Notes under the pieces: generated by a model
What the model saw: the letters and a program-made list of their open reading frames with translations, nothing else
Told to the model about the DNA's origin: nothing
Database searches by the model: none
Source: G958296245 sp963664035
GTDB lineage: Bacteria; Chloroflexota; Dehalococcoidia; Lucifugimonadales; G958296245
Direction of reading: 5' to 3'
Assembly (NCBI GenBank): GCA_963664035.2
Contig: OY760867.2
Location: 1,178,001-1,242,000, forward strand
DNA: 64,000 nucleotides
Part shown: positions 57,136-64,000 of the stretch, one piece after another
Numbering within the stretch: position 1 is the stretch's first letter
Layout: each line of letters begins with the position of its first letter
Translations under genes and position numbers: made by a program

Positions 57136-58767
57136 CTATGGGCGGTACATGACGACGCGGCGGCCCGGCTCGCGGCCCGTGCTCAGGGAGGAGAGGCCGC
57201 GCTGCTCGGCGATCTGGTGCTGGATGCGGCGGATGTACGCGCCCCGCGGGGTCAACTCCTCCTGCTCCCCTCCCTGGCTGACCTTCTCGGCGGCTGCCTC
57301 CGCCTCCCTGATGGCGAGCTGCACCTGCTGCGACCTTTCGCCCTGGTTGGAGCGCACGAGCGACCTGAGGAACTGGCGTATCTGGGGCTCCGTGTTCCGC
57401 CGGAGCACGTAGACGGGCCGGCCCGTCTCCTCCGCTTCGCGGAGGGCCTGCGTCCTGCGCCGGTAGAAGTTCTTGGTGGTGAGGAGGAGGTCGGCTTCGG
57501 CCAGGCTGCCTACGAGCTCGATGGGGGCGTGGGCGCCCTGCACGGCCTGTTGCAGCTTGCCCTTGTTCACCCCGTAGGGGAGTATCCTGGTCACCTTCAC
57601 CGGCTCGACGGGACCAGGCTCGTCCACGGGAGCTTCGATCTCGTCGGGGACGCGCTCGGGCGTCCGGCTCTCATGCCGCGCCCTGGCGGGCCTGAAATAG
57701 AAGGTCGGCTGGTACTCGTACCTGCCGGGCCCGTTGCCGTCCCGTGATACGAGGGTGGCCGCGCGCTCGGACCGCGAGCGCTCCACGACGCCGTCCGGGC
57801 CGACGGACCGGACCTCCGGCGGGACGGCGAAGCCTCGCAGCAGCTTGTCGACGACCTCGGCCACGTCGGTGTGGATCGCCACCGTGTCCCAGTCCTGGAT
57901 CTCGACCACTATGTCGAAGGTAGGGGGGGCGCGCCTCTCCTGCACCGTCTTCTGGGTGCGTCGGCGGCGCGCCTCGTCGTCGCCGAGTGTGACCGTCTGC
58001 ACCCCGCCGATCAGGTCCGAGAGCGTGGGGTTCAGCACGAGGTTCTCGAGCGTCGTGCCGTGGGCGGTGGCCACCAGCTGCACGCCGCGCTCGGCGATGG
58101 TGCGGGCGGCGCCGGCCTCCAGCTCCGTGCCGATCTCGTCGATGATGACGACCTCCGGCATGTGGTTCTCCACGGCCTCGATCATTACGGCGTGCTGCTG
58201 CACCGGCGACGGCACCTGAAGGCGGCGGGCGCGCCCGATGCCGGGATGGGGTATGTCGCCGTCCCCGGCGATCTCGTTCGAGGTGTCGACTACGACCACG
58301 CGCTTGCGGGCGTCGTCGGCGAGGACGCGCGCCACCTCCCGGAGCATCGTCGTCTTGCCCACGCCCGGCTTGCCCAGCAGGAGGATGCTCTTTCCGGTCA
58401 GCACCAGGTCTTCGATGACCCTGATGGTGCCGTATACGGCGCGTCCGACCCTCAGCGTCAGGCCCACTACCTTGCCGCTCCGGTTGCGCAATGCCGAGAT
58501 GCGGTGGAGGGTGCGCTCGATGCCGGCGCGGTTGTCGCCGCCGAAGGGGCCGATCCTATCCACGACGTGGAGGAGGTCGCCTTCGACCACCTCGGAGTCG
58601 CTCAGGAGCTGGCTTTCGTTCAGGTACCTGGCTTCGGGCGGCCTGCCGAGGTCGAGGATCACCTCCAGGAGCTCGGTGTTGTCGCCGCGGAGGGCCAGGG
58701 GCTCCATGATCCTCGGCGGGAGCTTTCCGATCAGCGCGTCTAGGTCTGTGTCCGTAGTCTGCTGCAT
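57136..58767 (-). CDS. R3H-domain AAA ATPase (Ycf45/SpoIIIAA-like)
   Basis: The 543-residue protein has a SpoIIIAA-like AAA domain: GKSILLLGKPGVGKTTMLREVARVLAD (Walker A), PEVVIIDEIGTELEAGAARTIAERGVQLVATAHG (Walker B and sensor). A long middle (about 320-475) includes a region with IRQFLRSLVRSNQGERS, then the R3H nucleic-acid-binding domain at the C-terminus (GAYIRRIQHQIAEQRGLSSLSTGREPGRRVVMY). These proteins are known from cyanobacteria and plastids (Ycf45) and from Firmicutes/Chloroflexota, with unknown function. It is in line with tmk. Confidence 0.9.
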   Translation of the reverse strand: MQQTTDTDLDALIGKLPPRIMEPLALRGDNTELLEVILDLGRPPEARYLNESQLLSDSEVVEGDLLHVVDRIGPFGGDNRAGIERTLHRISALRNRSGKVVGLTLRVGRAVYGTIRVIEDLVLTGKSILLLGKPGVGKTTMLREVARVLADDARKRVVVVDTSNEIAGDGDIPHPGIGRARRLQVPSPVQQHAVMIEAVENHMPEVVIIDEIGTELEAGAARTIAERGVQLVATAHGTTLENLVLNPTLSDLIGGVQTVTLGDDEARRRRTQKTVQERRAPPTFDIVVEIQDWDTVAIHTDVAEVVDKLLRGFAVPPEVRSVGPDGVVERSRSERAATLVSRDGNGPGRYEYQPTFYFRPARARHESRTPERVPDEIEAPVDEPGPVEPVKVTRILPYGVNKGKLQQAVQGAHAPIELVGSLAEADLLLTTKNFYRRRTQALREAEETGRPVYVLRRNTEPQIRQFLRSLVRSNQGERSQQVQLAIREAEAAAEKVSQGGEQEELTPRGAYIRRIQHQIAEQRGLSSLSTGREPGRRVVMYRP

Positions 58768-58798
58768 GTGTCGCGGTGGGTCCTTCCGGTCAGGTTAA

Positions 58799-59734
58799 TC
58801 ACGTCGGGGTGGGAACGGCTGCCCGCACGGCCTCTTTCGCAACGGGGGCCACCATGGTCTTCGCCATGGTAACGTACTCGGCCGCGACGTCGAGGCCGCG
58901 GTGGACCAGCAGCCTCCGGAGGACCGGCTGGTGCTCCGGGACCAGGCACCGCACCGCGCCCACGCCGCCGAGCTTGCCCATTCCGAAGTCTACCAGCGCG
59001 GCCAGGATGCCGCTCTCCTCGGGGCCGACGGCGATCGATATCTGGCCCGCGGTCAGCCACCGGGATGTCCTGATCCATGCCCTGATCTCGCCGCCCTCCT
59101 CGTAGACGTACTCGCGTGCGATTCCCCTGCCGGGTTCGAGCGCCGCCGACCACTGGTCGAAGGTGGCGCCGTAGATGAGCCTGGCCCGCGCCGGGTAGGC
59201 GGACACGTGGAGTCGGAACAGGTTATGGCCGTCGTGGGGCCGCCTGCGCCGAAGGGGAAGGTCGCCGCCCCTTGCGCCGGGCCGCCTGGGGCCCATGAGC
59301 AGCGTCTCGCGGGAGCATTGGACGAACCCGGCCCTTCGGACGGCGCCGGCGCAAGGCTCGTCCTCGCGCAGCCGGACGAATACGCGCTCGCCGCCCCGAC
59401 GCGCCACCTCGCGGCACGTCCGGCCGAGGAGGTCTTCGCCCGCGCCATAGGAGTCGGGGCTGAGGTCCAGGTGCGACAGTTCCCAAGCCCGCGGACCCGA
59501 GCGCCGCCTCGCCGCGGCGGCGGCCGTGATCCTCACGCCCTCGGCGGCGCAGTAGGCCAGGGACCACCTGCCCTGCGTGAGCAGGGCCAGCCGCGCCGCG
59601 TCCAGGACGGAGACGCGGCTTCCGGGGCCTTTCCCGAGACGGTCCATCGTGTAGGCGAGGTTGCCCCTGTCCAGGCCGCCGAGGATGGCGTACCGGGGGA
59701 AGTCGAAGGGCTGGAGGCGTCTTACGTAAGGCAC
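58799..59734 (-). CDS. GNAT-fold-like protein
   Basis: A 311-residue protein with two weak GNAT-like repeats. In the first, AWELSHLDLSPDSYGAGEDLLGRTCREVARRGGERVFVRLREDEPCAGAVRRAGFVQC fits the acetyl-CoA motif and the beta5/alpha4 region. The second half (AREYVYEEGGEIRAWIRTSR, EHQPVLRRLLVHRGLDV) is similar. No substrate can be named. It lies between pdxT and the R3H gene. Confidence 0.6.
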   Translation of the reverse strand: MPYVRRLQPFDFPRYAILGGLDRGNLAYTMDRLGKGPGSRVSVLDAARLALLTQGRWSLAYCAAEGVRITAAAAARRRSGPRAWELSHLDLSPDSYGAGEDLLGRTCREVARRGGERVFVRLREDEPCAGAVRRAGFVQCSRETLLMGPRRPGARGGDLPLRRRRPHDGHNLFRLHVSAYPARARLIYGATFDQWSAALEPGRGIAREYVYEEGGEIRAWIRTSRWLTAGQISIAVGPEESGILAALVDFGMGKLGGVGAVRCLVPEHQPVLRRLLVHRGLDVAAEYVTMAKTMVAPVAKEAVRAAVPTPT

Positions 59735-59741
59735 TTTGCTC

Positions 59742-60335
59742 CTAGGCCAGGCCCTTTGTCATTCTCAAGAAGAGGTCGTGTACCCGGAGGTCGCCGGTCA
59801 GCTCCGGGTGGAAGGAAGTTGCCAGCAGGTTGCCCTGCCGCACGGCCACCGAGCGCCCGTCGGAGACCATGGCCAGCACCCGCACGGCATCGCCGGTGCG
59901 TGTGACGACCGGCGCGCGGATGAAGACCGCCACGACGGGGGGGCCGTCCACCCCTTCGAACTCGACCTCCTCCTCGAAGCTGTCTATCTGGCGCCCGAAG
60001 GCGTTGCGGCTGACCTCCATGTCCATCAGGCGGAGCGGCTCCGGCCTGCTGTCGACCAGGCTGCCCGCCAGGAGGATCATCCCGGCGCAGGTGCCCCAGA
60101 CCGGCATCCCGGATGCCGCCTTCTCCCTCAGGGGCTCCCTGAGGCCGTAGGCGTCTACCAGGTGAACCATGGTGGTGCTCTCGCCGCCGGGGATTATGAG
60201 GCCGTCCAGCCCCTCCAGCTGCTCCGGCAGCCGCACCTCCGCCGCCTCCACGCCAAGCCGGCGAAGCGCCTGCTTGTGCTCCAGGAAGTCGCCCTGGACC
60301 GCGAGAACCCCGATCCTTGCCGCGCTACCAGCCAC
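59742..60335 (-). CDS. pdxT: Pyridoxal 5'-phosphate synthase glutaminase subunit PdxT
   Basis: A 197-residue class I glutaminase that feeds ammonia to PdxS. GVLAVQGDFLEHKQAL opens the protein, LIIPGGESTTM and PVWGTCAGMILLA hold the nucleophile Cys, and ATSFHPELTGD the catalytic His and Glu. It overlaps the last 11 bases of pdxS, so the subunits are translated together. Confidence 0.97.
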   Translation of the reverse strand: MAGSAARIGVLAVQGDFLEHKQALRRLGVEAAEVRLPEQLEGLDGLIIPGGESTTMVHLVDAYGLREPLREKAASGMPVWGTCAGMILLAGSLVDSRPEPLRLMDMEVSRNAFGRQIDSFEEEVEFEGVDGPPVVAVFIRAPVVTRTGDAVRVLAMVSDGRSVAVRQGNLLATSFHPELTGDLRVHDLFLRMTKGLA

Positions 60336-61224
60336 GGACGGCTAGCTGCTCCTCGAGAGGCATGGTGCGCACGTCCAGTCCGGGCATTGAGTCCCCAAGG
60401 CCCGTGGACACCTCGGCCAGTATCTGCGGGTCGTCGTAGTGGGTCGTCGCCTTCACTATGGCCGCCGCCATGCGCTGCGGGTTCTCGGACTTGAAGATGC
60501 CGGAGCCGACGAATACGCCGTCCACGCCTAGCTGCATCATGAGCGCGGCGTCGGCCGGGGAGGCTATGCCGCCGGCGGCGAAGTTGACGACGGGGAGCTT
60601 GCCGGTCTCGCGCACCTCCTTGACCAGGTCGTAGGGCGCCTTGAGGTCGCGCGCGGTGGCCATCAGCTCGTCCTCGCCCATGCCCTGGATGCGGCGAATC
60701 TCGCCGATGACCGTGCGCGCGTGCCGCACGGCCTCGACGACGTTGCCGGTGCCGGCCTCGCCCTTGGTGCGGATCATCGCCGCGCCCTCGCCGATGCGGC
60801 GCAGCGCCTCCCCGAGGTCGCGGCAGCCGCAGACGAAGGGCATCTTGAACTGGTGCTTGTCCACGTGGTTGTTCTCGTCCGCGGGAGTGAGCACCTCGGA
60901 CTCGTCGACGTAGTCGACGCCGAGGGCCTGCAATATCTGCGCCTCAACGAAGTGGCCGATGCGGCACTTGGCCATGACGGGGATGGAGACGGCGTCGATG
61001 ATCTCGCGGATCTTGGTCGGGTCGGCCATGCGGGCCACGCCGCCCGCCTTGCGTATGTCCGAGGGCACGCGCTCCAGGGCCATGACCGACACCGCGCCGG
61101 CGTCCTCCGCTATCCTGGCCTGGTCGGCGGTCACCACGTCCATGATGACGCCGCCCTTGAGCATCTGGGCCAGCCCTGCCTTCACGCGCCACGTCCCAGT
61201 CTCGATGATCGTATCTATAGCCAT
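60325..61224 (-). CDS. pdxS: Pyridoxal 5'-phosphate synthase subunit PdxS
   Basis: The 299-residue barrel makes PLP from ribose 5-phosphate, glyceraldehyde 3-phosphate and ammonia. LAQMLKGGVIMDVVTADQARIAEDAGAVSVMALERVPSDIR, IPVMAKCRIGHFVEAQIL and GTGNVVEAVRHAR are diagnostic. A tandem 10-bp repeat GGGATGTCTG (61295-61304 and 61305-61314) about 70 bases upstream could be an operator; that is inference. Confidence 0.98.
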   Translation of the reverse strand: MAIDTIIETGTWRVKAGLAQMLKGGVIMDVVTADQARIAEDAGAVSVMALERVPSDIRKAGGVARMADPTKIREIIDAVSIPVMAKCRIGHFVEAQILQALGVDYVDESEVLTPADENNHVDKHQFKMPFVCGCRDLGEALRRIGEGAAMIRTKGEAGTGNVVEAVRHARTVIGEIRRIQGMGEDELMATARDLKAPYDLVKEVRETGKLPVVNFAAGGIASPADAALMMQLGVDGVFVGSGIFKSENPQRMAAAIVKATTHYDDPQILAEVSTGLGDSMPGLDVRTMPLEEQLAVRGW

Positions 61225-61329
61225 GTCGGAAGCCCTCCGAGTACCGATTGGGGGGTGTATTGGAGCATATCATACTATATCGACGGGCCCGTTAGGGATG
61301 TCTGGGGATGTCTGGGCGCTCAGCCGCGC

Positions 61330-61767
61330 TCAGCCCAGGTGGACGACCTCGACGTTGCCCCAATGCCGGCCGAGATATTCGGCGACGAGGCGCCTGTGGC
61401 AGCGCTCCGGCTTGTCCTCGCTGCAAAGGAGGCAGCTATTCGAGATTATCCTCTTGATCCCCTTCTTCTCAATCCGGCGGTCGTCCATGAGAGCGAGGAA
61501 CTCGCGCTCGTAGGTCCCCCAGTCGCGATGCCCGTTCCGGTAAGCGTCGAGCATCTCCTTCGTGGGCGCGAGCTCGGGCAGGTGGTAGTACTTCATTCGG
61601 CATATCCGGTCCAGGAAATACTCCAGGTCGCCTCTCTTGGCAAAGCCTGCCAACTGCGACACATTGTTAAGCCGAACGTCCACCAATCTCTTCGCGCCCG
61701 ACTCCCGCAGCAGCTCGAAGAAGTCGGACGCCGATTTCTTCGTGAATCCGATGGTGTACACTCTCAA
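61330..61767 (-). CDS. DUF488 protein, second of a pair
   Basis: A 145-residue DUF488 protein: RVYTIGFTKKSASDFFELLRESGAKRLVDVRLNN and the family's C-terminal Cys motif SCLLCSEDKPERCHRRLVAEYL. TTG at 61767 overlaps the stop of the previous gene (TTGA), so this start is favoured over TTG 61782. A nucleic-acid-related role has been suggested for the family but not shown. Confidence 0.9.
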   Translation of the reverse strand: MRVYTIGFTKKSASDFFELLRESGAKRLVDVRLNNVSQLAGFAKRGDLEYFLDRICRMKYYHLPELAPTKEMLDAYRNGHRDWGTYEREFLALMDDRRIEKKGIKRIISNSCLLCSEDKPERCHRRLVAEYLGRHWGNVEVVHLG

Positions 61768-62405
61768 GACACGTCCCCCCAATCATTGGCATCGCCCGGC
61801 TTTTCGCCGACGTGCGCCACTCTCTTCGCCTGGCGGCTCAGCGCTTCGACGACCACCTCATCCCGAGAGCGGAACAGGTCGCCGCCGCGCGGCAGTTTGA
61901 AGACGTCCATGAGCCGGTCCATGGCTGCGTCCTGGCTCTCCACGCTACCGTCGGAGAGGATATGCTCGACCGCAACGCCGCGCTCGATAAGAGTCCTGGC
62001 GACCAGCAGCGTCCGATGGCAGTCCAGCGGGTCCTTCTCGGTACACATCAGCGCGACGCGGCGCTCGTCGGCGCTGCGCATTACGCGCCTGATCCCGTCG
62101 TCGAACAAGTCCGTGTCCGCCAGCCGGTCGTACCGGACGCGTCCGTCGGCGTCGTAGCACGAGCGGTCGGCCGGCCGGCCGCCAAGCTCGCCCCCCAGGA
62201 ATGCGTAGCCTATGCCGCCTTCGCCAACCCCTCCCAGAGTCCTGGCGAGCGCCTCATGGTTGAATTGGGGCGCATATCGGCTGTACGGCGACGAGCGGAC
62301 GTCCACCACCTCGTCGACGCCATGCCGCAGCAGCAATTCCACGAACGCACCCGGCGAGTGGTTGGAGTGTCCGATCGTGAATACCGGAAGCAGGGTCGAG
62401 CTCAA
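61764..62405 (-). CDS. DUF488 protein, first of a pair
   Basis: A 213-residue DUF488 protein with FTIGHSNHSPGAFVELLLRHGVDEVVDVRSSPYSRYAPQFN and MCTEKDPLDCHRTLLVARTL, followed by a 70-residue C-terminal extension (about 145-213) that the partner lacks. The partner gene is translationally coupled. The two have different lengths and are not simple duplicates. Confidence 0.93.
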   Translation of the reverse strand: MSSTLLPVFTIGHSNHSPGAFVELLLRHGVDEVVDVRSSPYSRYAPQFNHEALARTLGGVGEGGIGYAFLGGELGGRPADRSCYDADGRVRYDRLADTDLFDDGIRRVMRSADERRVALMCTEKDPLDCHRTLLVARTLIERGVAVEHILSDGSVESQDAAMDRLMDVFKLPRGGDLFRSRDEVVVEALSRQAKRVAHVGEKPGDANDWGDVS

Positions 62406-62445
62406 TGATGATTCTCCGTCAGGCTTGATGACTGCGGCGAGTCGG

Positions 62446-63285
62446 CTACATGCCCAGGACGCGGCGGGCGTTTTCGACCAGCACTTTGGGGCGGACGTCG
62501 TCGTCTATGGGGAGGGACTCGAAGCCCTTCAGCCAGCGGTCCGGGGTCAGGTAGGGGAAGTCGGAGCCGAAGAGCACCTTGTCCTGGAGGCGGGTGTTGG
62601 TCTCGCGCACCAGGGCCTCCGGGATGAAGCGGGGCGCCCAGCCGGACAGGTCGATGTAGACGTTGGGCTTGTGGAGCGCCACGGCTATCTGCTCTTCGAC
62701 CCAGGGCCACGCCGGGTGGGCCATCACTATCGTGAGGTCGGGGAAGTCGGCTGCCACGTCGTCGATGCCTGGGATGGGGGCGCCGTACTTGAGCTTGAGG
62801 CCCCCGCCGCCGGGCATTCCCAGGCCGGCGGCCGCAAAGCCGGAGTGTACGAGCACGGGCACGCCAAGGTCCACGCACTTCCCGTACAGCGGGTAGAAGC
62901 GCTCGTCGTTGGGATGGAACGCCTGGTGTATGGGGTGGAGCTTCAGGCCCCGCAGGCCAAGCTGGGTCACGGCTCGCTCCACCTCCTCGACGGCGGCCTC
63001 CATCTTCCAGGGGTCGACGGTGGCGAAGCCCACGAGCCGGCCGGGGTGGTCCCTGACCATGCCGGCCACGTAGTCGTTGGTGTCGGGCGGCTCCCCTGTG
63101 GTGGTCTCGGCGTCCACCGAGAATACGACGCCGACTATGTCCCACCCCTCGTACGCCGCCGCCAGTTCCTCTCCCCTCTCCGGCGCGGACCTCACCTTGA
63201 AGTAGCGCCGGAGGCCGGGTTCGATGGACATCTCCGGCAGCCCCGGCTGCCTGGGTACGTGGACGTGCATGTCGATGGCGCGCAT
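62446..63285 (-). CDS. Amidohydrolase-2 family metal-dependent hydrolase
   Basis: The 279-residue barrel starts MRAIDMHVHVPRQ (H-x-H), with GLRGLKLHPIHQAFHPND, VPVLVHSGF, FPDLTIVMAHPAWPWVEE and VLFGSDFPYLTPD (final Asp), the usual order of the family, which includes decarboxylases and lactonases. GGAGGAG 8 bases upstream fixes the ATG at 63285, and a TATAAT box (63313-63318) lies close above. Substrate unknown. Confidence 0.92.
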   Translation of the reverse strand: MRAIDMHVHVPRQPGLPEMSIEPGLRRYFKVRSAPERGEELAAAYEGWDIVGVVFSVDAETTTGEPPDTNDYVAGMVRDHPGRLVGFATVDPWKMEAAVEEVERAVTQLGLRGLKLHPIHQAFHPNDERFYPLYGKCVDLGVPVLVHSGFAAAGLGMPGGGGLKLKYGAPIPGIDDVAADFPDLTIVMAHPAWPWVEEQIAVALHKPNVYIDLSGWAPRFIPEALVRETNTRLQDKVLFGSDFPYLTPDRWLKGFESLPIDDDVRPKVLVENARRVLGM

Positions 63286-63312
63286 CGAATCTCCTCCGTG
63301 TCGTGTGGTGCG

Positions 63313-63318
63313 ATTATA
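63313..63318 (-). promoter_or_regulatory. -10 box of the amidohydrolase gene
   Basis: Perfect TATAAT on the minus strand, 27 bases before the ATG; no recognisable -35 box. Confidence 0.4.
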
Positions 63319-63400
63319 TCCCAACGACGGGGCGCCGCCCGGCGTGGTAACCTTAGGACGTAACACGCGGCCGTTTCATCGGCAGCATGGGAGGGACGAG

Positions 63401-63916
63401 ATGGACGTCTACGAGTGCCTCAGAACGCGGCGCACGGTCCGGGAGTTCAAGCCCGACCCCGTGTCCGACGAGACGTTGGGGAAGATTCTCAGCGCGGCGC
63501 GCTGGGCGCCGAGCTCGCGCAACCAGCAGCCCTGGCGCCTGGTGGTCATCCGCGACAGTGACACCCTGGCCCGAATAGGCGGGACCGCCCGGACGGGGTC
63601 CTTCATCGCCAGGGCGCCCCTGGCCATAGCGCTCGTGATGGAGAACGCCGACCAGCCCGGCATGGACGGGGGAAGGGCGTTGCAGCAGATGGAGATCATG
63701 GCCTGGGCCGAGGGTATGGGCACCTGCTTCGTCACGCTGACGGACGACGAGCGCCTGCAGGTCATGGACATCCTGGGCATCCCGAAGAGGATGGCCCTCG
63801 TCACCGTGCTGCCGTTCGGCTACCGGCGCGACGACTTCCGGGGCCGCGGCGTTCCGCGCATACCCCTTTCGGAGATGGCGCACGCGGAGAAGTTCGGGAA
63901 CCCCTACGGCGGGTGA
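63401..63916 (+). CDS. Nitroreductase-family protein
   Basis: The 171-residue FMN-dependent oxidoreductase shows YECLRTRRTVREFKPDPVSDETLGKILSAARWAPSSRNQQPWRLVVI, where the R-R-T-V-R and S-S-R-N-Q-Q-P segments bind FMN phosphate and isoalloxazine, and GMGTCFVTLTDDERLQVMDILGIPKRMALVTVLPFGY. GGGAGGGACGAG supports the start at 63401. It uses NAD(P)H to reduce nitro or quinone-type compounds; substrate unknown. Confidence 0.93.
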   Translation: MDVYECLRTRRTVREFKPDPVSDETLGKILSAARWAPSSRNQQPWRLVVIRDSDTLARIGGTARTGSFIARAPLAIALVMENADQPGMDGGRALQQMEIMAWAEGMGTCFVTLTDDERLQVMDILGIPKRMALVTVLPFGYRRDDFRGRGVPRIPLSEMAHAEKFGNPYGG

Positions 63917-63979
63917 CGAGCTTGACAGGGGGGCTGCGTCGGGCCAGGATAAGCGCCGTGTTCGCCCCCGGAGATAGAG

Positions 63980-64000
63980 ATGACATACGTTCACGTAAAT
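63980..64000 (+). CDS. Start of a gene cut by the window edge
   Basis: An ATG (MTYVHVN...) follows CGGAGATAGAG, a plausible ribosome site. Only seven codons are in the window, so it may be a chance frame. Confidence 0.3.

Overview
The window looks like a chromosomal segment of a GC-rich bacterium, most likely a marine or sponge-associated member of the Chloroflexota (SAR202/Dehalococcoidia-like). This assignment is inference. It rests on GC-rich codon use, a dprA-topA-xerC cluster, pdxS-pdxT, an R3H/AAA ATPase next to tmk, a PAC2 protein, and many catabolic enzymes: enolase-superfamily, DapA-like aldolase, amidohydrolases, aldo/keto reductases and ThuA-like. No rRNA or other phylogenetic marker is present.

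Layout. 0.1-5.6 kb: housekeeping DNA processing (xerC, topA, dprA on the minus strand) and a membrane-anchored protein, then tRNA-Ser(GGA). 5.86-6.73 kb: a small ISAs1-like element carrying two little genes, with terminal inverted repeats and a near-perfect 10-bp target duplication. 6.7-16.4 kb: metabolic genes (class IV aminotransferase, rhodanese, lactonase, MBL hydrolase, uronate-dehydrogenase-like SDR, ThuA), a degenerate OmpR-type regulator, and an AAA/DUF4143 ATPase whose promoter sits on a long palindrome. 16.4-17.7 kb: a PIN/ribbon-helix-helix toxin-antitoxin pair, then two nested miniature transposons, one of which contains a 45/54-bp tandem array. 17.7-23.6 kb: three tandem paralogues of a glycosyl-hydrolase-like protein, interrupted by an orphan HigA-type antitoxin and a PAS-domain relic. 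23.7-27.7 kb: a GxxExxY cassette flanked by inverted repeats, a kelch lipoprotein, ribokinase and a permease-like protein.

27.7-32.8 kb is the most unusual block. It is a tight four-gene operon with a coiled-coil protein, two BREX-type (DUF2791) ATPases, one of them with no visible P-loop, and a SNF2 helicase. It has no PglZ, methylase or protease partner, so it is a candidate DNA-defence system. It is followed by an internally deleted ISAs1 copy and a Phd/PIN toxin-antitoxin module. 34-42 kb: amidohydrolase, duplicated aldo/keto reductases, xerD, mtaB, and amidase with its small subunit. 42.2-43.8 kb: repeats and a structured region with few or no genes behind a good promoter. 43.8-56 kb: VOC, HIT and NYN/LOTUS proteins, enolase-superfamily dehydratase, dual-OB protein, 2-hydroxyacid dehydrogenase, a large N6-adenine methylase, HflK/HflC (HflC with an extra C-terminal domain), DapA-like aldolase and PAC2. 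56-64 kb: PPOX, tmk, R3H ATPase, GNAT-like, pdxT-pdxS, two DUF488 proteins, amidohydrolase, nitroreductase and the start of one more gene.

Recurring themes are non-autonomous mobile elements with readable target duplications, and genes with a -10 box only 6-7 bases before the start codon (probable leaderless transcripts). All functions come from reading protein motifs by eye; no database search was possible.
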